The notes under the pieces are model-generated. The model searched no databases. It saw only the letters and a program-made list of their open reading frames with translations, and was not told the DNA's origin. Both the position numbers and the translations under genes were made by a program. Shown in pieces: positions 17,715 through 25,790 of a DNA stretch of 56,847 nucleotides (position 1 is its first letter; each line of letters starts with the position of its first letter). The stretch is from Syntrophobacteraceae bacterium (lineage in GTDB: Bacteria > Desulfobacterota > Syntrophobacteria > Syntrophobacterales > Syntrophobacteraceae), in contig JALOPI010000020.1 of the NCBI GenBank assembly GCA_025453975.1, forward strand, positions 1-56,847. Direction: 5' to 3'.

Positions 17715-20270
17715 ATGAGCGTCAGGAACCTGTCCTGTTTGATGCACCCGTCCAGTGTCGTTCTCATCGGGGCCAGCGAGAAGCCGGGCTCCGTGGGAGC
17801 CGTGATCACCCGAAATCTGCTGGGCTCGGGATTCAACCGGCCGGTCTACCTGGTCAACCGGAACTACAGCTTCATCGGGGGCGTCAAATGCTACCCCGGC
17901 GTGGCCGCCCTGCCCGAGGCTCCCGACCTGGCGGTGGTTGCCGTTCCCCGGGACAGTGTGCCGGGCGTCATCGCCGAGCTCGGGGATAGGGGCACCCGGG
18001 GAGCCGTGGTCATCACGGCGGGCTTCGGGGAGGGAGGGGACGAGGATGGCCGGCGGCTTTGCTCCAGGATGGTCGATGCGGCCCGTCCCCATCTCCTGAG
18101 AATCGTCGGTCCCAACTGCCTCGGCATCATGGCGCCCGCGTCCCATCTCAACGCCAGCATGGCCCACATCGTGCGGCCTCCCGCCGGCTCCATCGCCCTG
18201 GTCGCCCAGTCCGGCGCCGTGCAGACATCGGTCCTGGATTGGGCGGTGGCCCGGGGCATCGGTTTTTCCTGCTTCATTTCCCTGGGGGACATGGCCGACG
18301 TGGACTTCGGGGACATGCTCGACTATCTCGCTTCGGATTTCCAGACCCGGGCCATTCTTCTTTACATGGAGACGGTGACCCAGTGCCGCAAGTTCATGTC
18401 CGCGGCCCGGGCGGCGGCGCGTGTCAAGCCCGTCATCGTGGTCAAGGCCGGCCGAAGCCGCGAGGGGGCCCTGGCGGCGGCCCGTCACACGGGAGCCGTC
18501 GAGGGGGACGACGCCGTTTACGATGCGGCCTTCCGCCGGGCCGGCATGCTGCGGGTCCTCGAGATGCAGGCCCTTTTCGATGCCGTGGAGACCCTGGCCA
18601 TGATGCCCCGGAGGATCACGGGAGACCGGATGGCCATCCTCACCAACGGGGGCGGGGTCGGCGTCATGGCCACCGATGCTCTCATGGATCGGGACGGCCG
18701 CATGGCCGACCTTTCCCCCGAAACCCTCCGGCGTCTGGATGGGCTGCTCCCCCCCACCTGGTCCCGGGGTAATCCCGTGGACATCATGAGCGACGCCTCG
18801 GCGGAGCGCTATGCCGAGGCCCTGGAAGTGCTTCTCCAGGACCGTCAGGTGGATGCTGTCCTGGTCCTGAGCTGCCCCGTGGCCGTCATGTCGGGAGCCG
18901 AGGCCGCGAGCGCCGTGACCCGAGCCTACCAGCAGCGGCTCGGGAAGCCCAGGCCGCCCGTTCTCCTCACCAGCTGGCTGGGTGAGCACACGGCGGCGGG
19001 GGCGCGCCGGATCTTCGCGGAGCAGCGCATCCCCAGCTACAAGACCCCGTTTGATGCGGTGCGGGCCTTCATGCACATGGTGCGCTACCAGAGCAACCAG
19101 GAGATGCTGATGGAAACGCCCGCCAGCATCCCGGAGTCCTTTTCCCCCGATGTGGGCTCCGCCCTGGACATCGTGGGGGAGGCTCTGGCCGGCGGCGCGG
19201 AGTGGCTCAGCGAGGATCAGACGCGCTCCATCCTGGCCGCCTACGGCATCGGCACCACCTGGACCTCGACGGGTGACGCCGACCCCGGCCCGCCCGGACC
19301 CGCGGACCTCCTGCCCCCATCCGGGCTCCCGGATCCTCCCGTCTCATGCCCAGCCCCGGGGCACGAGCTCCTGATCCACGTGGTGGAGGACGCCCATTTC
19401 GGCCCCATCATCCGCTTCGGCCATGGCGGCCCCCATGCCCCGGAGATCCGGGACCGGGCCGTGGCCCTGCCGCCCCTCAACCTGCACCTCGCCCGGGAGG
19501 TCATGAGCCGGACGCGCATCTGCGGGCTCATCAGGCGGGAGAGCGACACCGCCCCCGCGGTCCTCAAGGAGGTGGCCCTGACCCTCGTCAAGGTCTCTCA
19601 GATGGTGTGCGACATCGCGGAGATCGCCGAGCTCGAGATCAACCCGCTCCGGGTGGAAGGATCGTCCATCCGGGTCCAGGGGGCGCGCATGCGGGTGGCC
19701 CGGTCCCCCATGGCGGCGTCGGAACGGCTGGCCATCCGACCTTACCCCAAGGAGCTCGAGGACTGGGTGACCCTGCGGGACGGGCAGGTCCTCCAGCTTC
19801 GGCCCATACGGCCCGAGGACGAGCCGGGGTTTCTCGCCATCGTCGAGAGCCTCACTCCCGAAGCGCGACGCATGCGGTTCCTTCACCCCGTGGAGGAGAT
19901 GTCCCACCAGGAGGCTGCCCGTCTCACCCAGATCGACTATGACCGTGAAATGGCCCTCGTCGCCGCCTCCGGCAACCGCGCCCCGGGGGGTGCTCAGGAG
20001 CTTCACGGCAGCGTTCGCATCATCTGCGATCCCGACAGCGAGCACGCCGAGTACGCCATCCTGGTGCACAGCAAGGCGGCGGGCAAGGGACTGGGCAAGA
20101 TCCTCATGCGGCGCATCATCGACTACGCCCGGAGCCGGGGCATCAGGGAGATCCAGGGCCAGGTGCTCTACGAGAACGGTGCCATGCTCAAGGTCTGCAA
20201 CGCCCTGGGCTTCACGTCCCGGCGCGACATGGACGATCCCGGCGTCGTCGTCGTGTCGCTCAAGCTGTGA
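17715..20270 (+). CDS. Pat-like protein: ADP-forming acyl-CoA synthetase module fused to GNAT acetyltransferase
   Basis: The 851-residue fusion has a CoA-binding domain (about 1-140; VVLIGASEKPGSVGAV), a succinyl-CoA-ligase-like domain (about 150-460; VAQSGAVQTS, and RHTGAVEG with the position of the phospho-His), a shortened ATP-grasp part and a C-terminal GNAT domain (about 685-851; acetyl-CoA loop GKGLGKIL). Proteins of this build include the protein lysine acetyltransferase Pat. The ATP-grasp half lacks the core seen in the other synthetase in this window (GYPVVLKI...HKSDQGG); a Pro-rich linker replaces it. Ligase activity is therefore unlikely, and acetyltransfer controlled by CoA or acyl ligands is more likely. 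GGAGGTG precedes ATG 17715. Confidence 0.88.
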   Translation: MSVRNLSCLMHPSSVVLIGASEKPGSVGAVITRNLLGSGFNRPVYLVNRNYSFIGGVKCYPGVAALPEAPDLAVVAVPRDSVPGVIAELGDRGTRGAVVITAGFGEGGDEDGRRLCSRMVDAARPHLLRIVGPNCLGIMAPASHLNASMAHIVRPPAGSIALVAQSGAVQTSVLDWAVARGIGFSCFISLGDMADVDFGDMLDYLASDFQTRAILLYMETVTQCRKFMSAARAAARVKPVIVVKAGRSREGALAAARHTGAVEGDDAVYDAAFRRAGMLRVLEMQALFDAVETLAMMPRRITGDRMAILTNGGGVGVMATDALMDRDGRMADLSPETLRRLDGLLPPTWSRGNPVDIMSDASAERYAEALEVLLQDRQVDAVLVLSCPVAVMSGAEAASAVTRAYQQRLGKPRPPVLLTSWLGEHTAAGARRIFAEQRIPSYKTPFDAVRAFMHMVRYQSNQEMLMETPASIPESFSPDVGSALDIVGEALAGGAEWLSEDQTRSILAAYGIGTTWTSTGDADPGPPGPADLLPPSGLPDPPVSCPAPGHELLIHVVEDAHFGPIIRFGHGGPHAPEIRDRAVALPPLNLHLAREVMSRTRICGLIRRESDTAPAVLKEVALTLVKVSQMVCDIAEIAELEINPLRVEGSSIRVQGARMRVARSPMAASERLAIRPYPKELEDWVTLRDGQVLQLRPIRPEDEPGFLAIVESLTPEARRMRFLHPVEEMSHQEAARLTQIDYDREMALVAASGNRAPGGAQELHGSVRIICDPDSEHAEYAILVHSKAAGKGLGKILMRRIIDYARSRGIREIQGQVLYENGAMLKVCNALGFTSRRDMDDPGVVVVSLKL

Positions 20271-20428
20271 GCATGGGGGGTGCGAAAGCCTGTTGGCCTG
20301 CGTTTTCCGGTGGGTGGCGCCAAGGGCTCGGGAAAGGATTCCGTTGGGGTGGGAGGCAGGAACGGGAGGGCGTTTTCGTCCGCGCCTCCGCGCCAGGCGG
20401 GGTTCTGGACCGGTCCCGCACCTCGATG

Positions 20429-21004
20429 TCACAGCCGCTTGAAAACCAGGAGCCAGAGCAAAATGAGAAGAAAAAAGACGAGGGAGAGCCCTTCGGCCAC
20501 GACGACGAAGAACACGGTTCGCCTCCCCGAAGGACTCATGCTGAGCCACACCCGGTCGATGAACCATTTCCAGAGGCGGCTCTTCAGGCTAGCGCGGCTG
20601 GAGACGAGCACGTAATTGGCGACGGCGCTGAGCCAAAGGCTCAGCTCCCGCTGCTCATGGACCGAGGGACTGGAATCCCGGACCTCCCGGTACTTGAGGA
20701 ACGAAAGGTCGCCGGCCGGAACGACCTCGATGGTGATCGTCCTGGGCTCGGCCCCCGTCAAAACGACGGTGAGGGACCGTCCCGTAATCACCTCCTCCAC
20801 CGTCCCCCCATGGATGACCCGGGCTTCCGACCGGTCGTACTCCACCTCCAGCTCGAATGTGGCCCCGGCCTCCAGGAGGCCGTCCCAGCGAAAGGATCGG
20901 ACGTTCCACTGCGGATTGAGGCGGAACCACCGCTCCAGGTCGTGGAAGAAGGGGAAGATCTGGCGCGGGGGGAGGGCGACCTCCAGGGCGTGGCGGTATT
21001 CCAT
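20429..21004 (-). CDS. SRPBCC-type protein with C-terminal membrane anchor
   Basis: Residues 1 to about 150 of this 191-residue protein look like an SRPBCC (START-like) ligand-binding fold: EYRHALEVALPPRQIFPFFHD, then alternating beta strands and a long final helix region with SLWLSAVANYVLV. A hydrophobic helix near residues 168-188 (VVVAEGLSLVFFLLILLWLL) gives a C-terminal anchor, unusual for this fold. ATG 21004 has GAGGTGA upstream and lies 5 bases after the universal stress protein gene, so the two are coupled. The ligand is unknown. The fold call is moderate; the anchor is clear. Confidence 0.75.
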   Translation of the reverse strand: MEYRHALEVALPPRQIFPFFHDLERWFRLNPQWNVRSFRWDGLLEAGATFELEVEYDRSEARVIHGGTVEEVITGRSLTVVLTGAEPRTITIEVVPAGDLSFLKYREVRDSSPSVHEQRELSLWLSAVANYVLVSSRASLKSRLWKWFIDRVWLSMSPSGRRTVFFVVVAEGLSLVFFLLILLWLLVFKRL

Positions 21005-21009
21005 GGGGC

Positions 21010-21456
21010 TCACCTCACGAAGAGGACCGGGACGGGCGCCGACGAAAAGATCTTTCGCGGCAGGTTCACCGATTCCAAGCGCTGCCTCCATCCCTTGAGC
21101 ACCCGCGAGCCCATGACCACCAGCCCATGGCCGCCCTCCTCGATCTCTTTCAGGATCTCGTCCTCGGGCGGGCCGTGGCGCACAAGGGCCGTGAATCGGA
21201 CGCCGGCCTCGGCAGCCCGCCGCTCCAGGGATTCCAGGGCCTGACGGCCCTGCTCCACAAGCTGCCGGTCCAGGTGGTCGCGGCAGGCTTCGCGGTTGAC
21301 GGCGTAGATCTCGTTGGTGAACTTCTTGAGGAAGGGATCCACCACGTAGAGGCCCACCAGATCGGCATGAAGACTCCTCGCCAGGTGCAGGGCGTGATCC
21401 TCCGCCTTCCGGGTGTGCTCCTCGCCGTCGGTGCAGAGCAGAATCTTATCCAACAC
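21010..21456 (-). CDS. Universal stress protein (UspA family)
   Basis: This 148-residue single-domain Usp starts LDKILLCTDGEEHTRKAEDH and ends with the nucleotide-loop region VVMGSRVLKGWRQRLESVN and PVPVLFVR. The GSR-type loop resembles the ATP-binding G-x-R-G class but lacks the usual spacing G-x9-G-S/T, so binding is uncertain. The start is GTG 21456 with a G-rich upstream stretch; TTG one codon later is possible. The upstream leader holds competing hairpins (21471-21509). The gene is followed closely by the SRPBCC membrane protein. Confidence 0.9.
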   Translation of the reverse strand: MLDKILLCTDGEEHTRKAEDHALHLARSLHADLVGLYVVDPFLKKFTNEIYAVNREACRDHLDRQLVEQGRQALESLERRAAEAGVRFTALVRHGPPEDEILKEIEEGGHGLVVMGSRVLKGWRQRLESVNLPRKIFSSAPVPVLFVR

Positions 21457-21470
21457 CGCTGTCCCCCCAC

Positions 21471-21509
21471 AATATGAATGGGCATATTCCCTTTCGGGGG
21501 AATATGCCC
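21471..21509 (-). promoter_or_regulatory. Competing hairpins between transporter and universal stress gene
   Basis: A perfect 12-bp stem, GGGCATATTCCC (21480-21491) with GGGAATATGCCC (21498-21509), has loop TTTCGG. Its inner CATATT (21483-21488) can instead pair with AATATG at 21471-21476. The two foldings exclude each other. The site follows the transporter stop codon by about 25 bases and precedes the Usp start by 15. It may be a terminator, an attenuator or two overlapping operators. Confidence 0.5.
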
Positions 21510-21534
21510 ACGTCGTCCCACCCTGGCAACCGGT

Positions 21535-22854
21535 TTATTTGACCGTGAAGGCATCCGCGCCGATGAGCATGACGGCCGCCGCGGCCAGCACCGCCTTCAG
21601 GGTCGCCGCGATGAAGCCGATGGCAAACGCCTTGCCACCCGCTTTCCTGAGATCGCCGAAGGAGATGTTGAGCCCGACCCCCGCGAACCCGACGGCGAAG
21701 AAAATCTTGAGAAGATCCTTACCCAGGATGTCCCGGTGGGCCTGGGTGAAGAAGCCCAGCTCGTTCAGGCTCACCATGACGAAGAAGCCCAGGATGAAGA
21801 GGGGGAACTTCTCCTTCACCACCTGGAGCACGTTGAGCTTCTGGGGGTTGCACTCCTCGGAGGTGGCCGGCTTGATCACGTAGAAGTAAATGGCCCACAG
21901 CACGATGAGGGGGATGAAGCCCACGCGCACGATGTTGATGATGTTGGCCGTGAGGAGGGCGTCGTGGCCGTACCAGGTCGCCGCCGCCACCAGCTGCGCC
22001 GTGTTGAGGATGGCCGTTCCCACCCAGGCGCCGAAGACCGGCTGGCTCATGCCGAGGGCCTGCCCGATGTAGGGGAAGGTGAAGAGGCACAACGTTCCGA
22101 AGAGGAGTATGGTGCCGATGGCATAGAAGAAATCCCTCGGCTTGGCATTCACCACGGGGGCCACCGCCACCGCGGCGGAAACCCCGCACACCCCCGCCCC
22201 GGCGGCCATGACGCCGGCCAGCCCGTCATCCACCTTGCCGCGCTTGCCCCAGATGGAGATCAGGATGCAGGTTCCCATGACGAAGGCCACCACGAGGAGC
22301 AGCCCGATGACGCCCACCCGGAGTACGTCGGACCAGAGATAATAGGCCCCCAGGATGACGATCCCCGGCTTGATGATGGGGCGCGCCGCCATGGTCCCCG
22401 CCTCCAGGATTCTCGGGATCCCCACCGTGTTCCGGATCAGCATGCCGACGAGGAGCAGCACCGCCACGTAAGTCATCTGGAACTGGATCATGAGGGCCGA
22501 GAACCGGAACCTCAGAGGCTGGGCCGAGGCGGCGGTCACCTGCTCGTAATCCCGCTGTTTCAGGAGGTATGGCTTCCTGGGCTTTTCCTTCTCCAGCCCC
22601 TGGTCATACCTGGCCAGGGAGGCTTGGTACTTGTCTTCCCTGGCCTTCTTGTACTCCGCGTAGCCGGGGAAAGCCTGGCCTTCCCTGGCCCCCTTCAGGA
22701 CCGACGCCGCTTCCTTGTAGTCCCTTTCGTAGCTGTGCATGGTCGCATCCCACTGAAGAGCAAGCCATCCGAAAGCGATGCAGAAGATCAGCCCGGGGAG
22801 CATCCTGGGCAATCCCTTGAGACTGTAATCCACGCTGATACCGCCACCAGCCAT
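21535..22854 (-). CDS. YeiH-type putative sulfate exporter family transporter
   Basis: This 439-residue polytopic membrane protein belongs to the YeiH/UPF0324 family, annotated as putative sulfate exporters. About ten hydrophobic segments are visible. The conserved stretches GVCGVSAAVAVAPVV and GVGLNISFGDLRKAGGKAF are diagnostic. Between the first two helices lies an insert of about 70 charged residues (HSYERDYKEA to LLKQRDYEQV) that looks like a helical soluble loop, larger than in YeiH. GAGAGGAG precedes ATG 22854. It sits 52 bases after a 56-residue membrane protein gene. Substrate specificity is not proven for the family. Confidence 0.9.
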   Translation of the reverse strand: MAGGGISVDYSLKGLPRMLPGLIFCIAFGWLALQWDATMHSYERDYKEAASVLKGAREGQAFPGYAEYKKAREDKYQASLARYDQGLEKEKPRKPYLLKQRDYEQVTAASAQPLRFRFSALMIQFQMTYVAVLLLVGMLIRNTVGIPRILEAGTMAARPIIKPGIVILGAYYLWSDVLRVGVIGLLLVVAFVMGTCILISIWGKRGKVDDGLAGVMAAGAGVCGVSAAVAVAPVVNAKPRDFFYAIGTILLFGTLCLFTFPYIGQALGMSQPVFGAWVGTAILNTAQLVAAATWYGHDALLTANIINIVRVGFIPLIVLWAIYFYVIKPATSEECNPQKLNVLQVVKEKFPLFILGFFVMVSLNELGFFTQAHRDILGKDLLKIFFAVGFAGVGLNISFGDLRKAGGKAFAIGFIAATLKAVLAAAAVMLIGADAFTVK

Positions 22855-22906
22855 GTGGTTCTCCTCTCGATGGGCCGTGAGTCAGCCCGCCGCCTGTTTT
22901 CGTGGT

Positions 22907-23077
22907 TTAAAAGAACAAGGATTTGAAAAAATCGGTCCCGATCATCCCCGACCAGACCAGCACCACCGTGATGGCCGCCAGCACCAGGACCACCGTGTCT
23001 TCCCTGCGCTCGGCCGAAAAGGTCCTGCACGCCCGCTCATCCCAATCTTCCCGATTCTCTTTTCCGAGATCCGCCAT
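22907..23077 (-). CDS. Small single-span membrane protein upstream of the YeiH-type transporter
   Basis: This 56-residue product has a charged N-terminal half (MADLGKENREDWDERAC) and one hydrophobic helix near residues 31-51 (VVLVLAAITVVLVWSGMIG), ending DFFKSLFF. ATG 23077 has GGGAGA 8 bases upstream, and a promoter-like TATAAT lies about 130 bases further up. It comes directly before the transporter gene on the same strand, so it may be an accessory subunit (inference). I do not recognise a named family. Confidence 0.7.
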   Translation of the reverse strand: MADLGKENREDWDERACRTFSAERREDTVVLVLAAITVVLVWSGMIGTDFFKSLFF

Positions 23078-23206
23078 TCCGCTCTCCCTTTCTTCCAGCC
23101 TTCTCCCGGCTGACAATGTGGTTCGACGATCGATGCAAAATGGCACCGTCGCTCGCTAGCGCCCTGCATTCGGGAGCAGTCATGAAGCAAAGGGTCTGCC
23201 ATTTGT

Positions 23207-23234
23207 ATTATACTAGTAATCTCATTAAGTTAAA
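23207..23234 (-). promoter_or_regulatory. Promoter for the small membrane protein/transporter operon
   Basis: On the minus strand a perfect TATAAT (23207-23212) is preceded, 16 bases away, by TTTAAC (23229-23234), a weak -35. The surrounding sequence is AT-rich compared with the rest of the window. Confidence 0.5.
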
Positions 23235-23250
23235 GTTAGTGCGGGTTTGA

Positions 23251-23353
23251 GGTGCCAACAAGGCTTTGCACCCGTACGAGCTTCAGACCCGGGGTGAGCC
23301 CTGAGACGCCTGCCGCCGCACCGCCCCACCGGGTGCCAACGGAGGTTTGCACC
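23251..23353. repeat. Two copies of a 22-base imperfect dyad
   Basis: GGTGCCAAC-N5-TTTGCACC occurs at 23251-23272 (spacer AAGGC) and 23332-23353 (spacer GGAGG). The arms are identical in both copies and the spacers differ. Each copy is a near-palindrome with one mismatch (GGTGCcAA against TTTGCACC). The repeats are 81 bases apart in the same direction. Confidence 0.7.
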
Positions 23354-23468
23354 GCAATGCGGAGTTAGCGCCGCCATGGGCGATCGTCCGTCCAGGGCGC
23401 CGGATGCCCAATGGTGCATTGAGCCCCCGTGGGCTGGCGTCCGGCGGTACCGGGAGGCGGTCCAGGAG

Positions 23469-23562
23469 CTGTCATTTCGAGGGATGGCCAGGGATCTCGC
23501 TCGCGGTAAAACTTGGAGGTTTCGGGATTTCTCTCTTTGCCGCGCTTCCCTCGAAATGACAG
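23469..23562. repeat. MITE-like element with 16-bp perfect inverted ends
   Basis: CTGTCATTTCGAGGGA at 23469-23484 is exactly repeated in inverse at 23547-23562. The interior on the minus strand has GCGCGGCAAAGAGAGAAATC (23526-23545), which differs by one base from a stretch at 55636-55655. No transposase is encoded, so it is a small non-autonomous or structured repeat. Confidence 0.75.
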
Positions 23563-23714
23563 GGCAGTGCTCCCGGACAGCCTCCTAGGGAGGGATGGAA
23601 TCCTGTGTTATATATGAGCGAATGAATGAAGGAGCGCTGATGTGGCGTGGGGGGCGGGTCTGCATTCCGTAGTGTTCAGGGGACGGGGGAGATCCCCGTC
23701 TGGAGCGAGGTGCC

Positions 23715-25790
23715 ATGAAATGGAGTCATGAGGTCCCGGGCCAGCGTTCTTCCGGCGGTGAACGGCGGACGGGGATTCAGTCCCTGAGTCTCCGGGTGCG
23801 CTTCTTCCTGGGCATCGGCCTGATCCTGCTCGGTTTCTGCCTCGTCTGCGCCTACGTCATCTACCGCCAGGGGCGGATGCTCCTGGAGAGCGCGGCGCAC
23901 GCCAAGTCGGAGATCGTCATCAATGCCGTCGAAGCCAGCCAGAACTATGTGCGGGATGTGCTTCGACCCAAAATCTACGAAGTCCTGGGCCGCGACGCCT
24001 TTGTGCTCGAGGCCATGTCCACCTCCTTCGTGGCCCGATCCGTCATGGACAGGTTCAACGCCTCCATGCCCGAGTATCACTTCCGGCGCGTGGCCATCGG
24101 GGCGCGCAATCCCTCGTCCGAGGCCAACCCTCATGAAGTTCGCATGATCCAGCACTTCGCCCGGCACCCGGAGGAGAAGGACTGGCGAGGCATCGTCCAG
24201 GAGGGTGGGGAGTCGCAGTTCATGCGTTTCCGCCCCGTTTACTTTCGCCAGTCCTGCCTGCATTGCCACGGGGCCGTGGAGAGCGCCCCCCCGGCGCTGC
24301 TGGAACTTTATGGCCGCGAGAGGGGCTTCGGCCGCCGGGAGGGTGACCTGGCCGGGGTCATCGCCGTGGGGATCTCCATGGATGTGGCCCTTTCGGAGCT
24401 CAAGGGGAAAGCCTTTTCGGTGTTCATGTCGAGCCTTTTCGGTGCCGTCCTTCTCTTTCTGGCCATCAGCTCCCTCTTCAACCGGCTGGTGGCTCACGAC
24501 CTGCGCGGGATCCTGAATATCTTCAAGGAGGGACTGGGGGACGTGGACACCGGCCAGGGGGAGTCCTCGGCCCATGCCCGGCCCGCGGACCTGGGGCTGG
24601 GGACCGTTCCCGGGGACCTGCGGTGGGCCGACGAGCTCCGGCATTTCGAGGAGCTGCGGGGGAAGGATGAAATCGAGGTGATCTCCCAGGCGGCCCGGGG
24701 CATGGCCGACAGGCTCCGGGAGAACCAGGCCCGGCTGCGCGGTAATTTCGAGATGCTTCAGTCCATCTTCGACAGCATCACCGACATGGTCATTCTCCTG
24801 GATCGGGACTTTCGAATCCGCATGGTCAACAAGGCTTATCTCAAGCGGTACAGTTTGGGCGAATCCGATGTTCTGGGCCAGCTCTGCAGCGCCATGCACC
24901 TGGCGGACGGCTGTCCCTTTCACAGCTGTGGCATGCGAAAGGCCCTGGAGAGCCGGGAGCCGGTCCTGGAAGAGGTGAGGACGACGGCGGGGGAGATCTT
25001 TCTCATGCACTTTTACCCGGTGGTGGACGAAACGGGCAGGGTCGTCAGCATGGTGCGCTATGCCCGGGACATCACGCAGCAGAAGCGCATCGAGGAGCAG
25101 ATCCGGAATGCCGAGAAACTGGCGTCGGTGGGCCAGCTGGCGGCGGGCATCGCCCACGAGATCAACAATCCCCTGGGGGTGATCCTTTGCCACACGGACC
25201 TCCTCAAGCGGCAGCTCCAGAGCGAGCCCCAGGCCCTGAGCGACGTGGGGACCATCGAAAAGCACACCCTGAATTGCAAGCGCATCGTCTCCGACCTGCT
25301 GAAGTTCGCGCGGGGCGAAAGCGGCAGCATGCAGCTCAAGGCCGTGAACCATGTCATCGAGGAGGCCGCGGGCATGCTGGCACACCAGTTCAGCCGCCAG
25401 GGCATCTCCATCGACCTGGATCTGGCTCCCGACCTGCCCCTCCTTGCCATGGACGAGGAGAGGCTCAAGCAGGTCTTCGTGAACCTCCTGGTCAATGCCC
25501 GGCAGGCCATGGAGGAAGGGGGAGTCATGGGCATTGCGAGCCGCTACCTTCCGGCTTCGCGGCAGATTGAGCTGCGTTTTCGCGACACGGGAAAGGGGAT
25601 CCCCCCGGAGATCCAGAAGCGCATCTTCGATCCTTTCTTCAGCACCAAGGACTCCAGCGAGGGTACGGGAATCGGGCTTTCCGTGAGCTACGGGATCGTC
25701 CGGGACCATCGGGGCGAGATTCTGGTCCAGAGCGAGCCCGGGCTGTGGACCGAATTCACGGTGCTCCTCCCCGTGAGCGAGGGGGCCTGA
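23715..25790 (+). CDS. Sensor histidine kinase with Tll0287-like (DUF3365) heme-type sensor domain
   Basis: This 691-residue protein has a first transmembrane helix (about 27-46) and a periplasmic Tll0287/DUF3365-type domain to about residue 230 with a c-type heme motif CLHCH (C181, C184, H185). A second helix lies near 235-255, then come a linker, a PAS (about 345-455), HisKA with H481 (GIAHEINNPLGV) and HATPase (GTGIGLSVSYG). A covalent heme in the sensor suggests detection of redox state, NO or O2. GAGGTG precedes ATG 23715. The stop codon overlaps the ATG of the sigma-54 response regulator by one base, so the two form a two-component pair. Confidence 0.93.
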   Translation: MKWSHEVPGQRSSGGERRTGIQSLSLRVRFFLGIGLILLGFCLVCAYVIYRQGRMLLESAAHAKSEIVINAVEASQNYVRDVLRPKIYEVLGRDAFVLEAMSTSFVARSVMDRFNASMPEYHFRRVAIGARNPSSEANPHEVRMIQHFARHPEEKDWRGIVQEGGESQFMRFRPVYFRQSCLHCHGAVESAPPALLELYGRERGFGRREGDLAGVIAVGISMDVALSELKGKAFSVFMSSLFGAVLLFLAISSLFNRLVAHDLRGILNIFKEGLGDVDTGQGESSAHARPADLGLGTVPGDLRWADELRHFEELRGKDEIEVISQAARGMADRLRENQARLRGNFEMLQSIFDSITDMVILLDRDFRIRMVNKAYLKRYSLGESDVLGQLCSAMHLADGCPFHSCGMRKALESREPVLEEVRTTAGEIFLMHFYPVVDETGRVVSMVRYARDITQQKRIEEQIRNAEKLASVGQLAAGIAHEINNPLGVILCHTDLLKRQLQSEPQALSDVGTIEKHTLNCKRIVSDLLKFARGESGSMQLKAVNHVIEEAAGMLAHQFSRQGISIDLDLAPDLPLLAMDEERLKQVFVNLLVNARQAMEEGGVMGIASRYLPASRQIELRFRDTGKGIPPEIQKRIFDPFFSTKDSSEGTGIGLSVSYGIVRDHRGEILVQSEPGLWTEFTVLLPVSEGA

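Larger units (their letters stand above)
23078..23714. other. Repeat-bearing intergenic region, 637 bases
   Basis: This long gap between two divergent genes holds the small membrane protein promoter (23207-23234), two copies of a 22-base dyad (23251-23272 and 23332-23353) and a 94-base inverted-repeat element (23469-23562). Short frames in it look unlike the surrounding genes. I see no coding sequence. Confidence 0.6.

Noticed and set aside
23225..23360. Possible integron attC sites
   Set aside because: The twin dyads lack the GTTRRRY and RYYYAAC core boxes, and no integrase or cassette genes are near.
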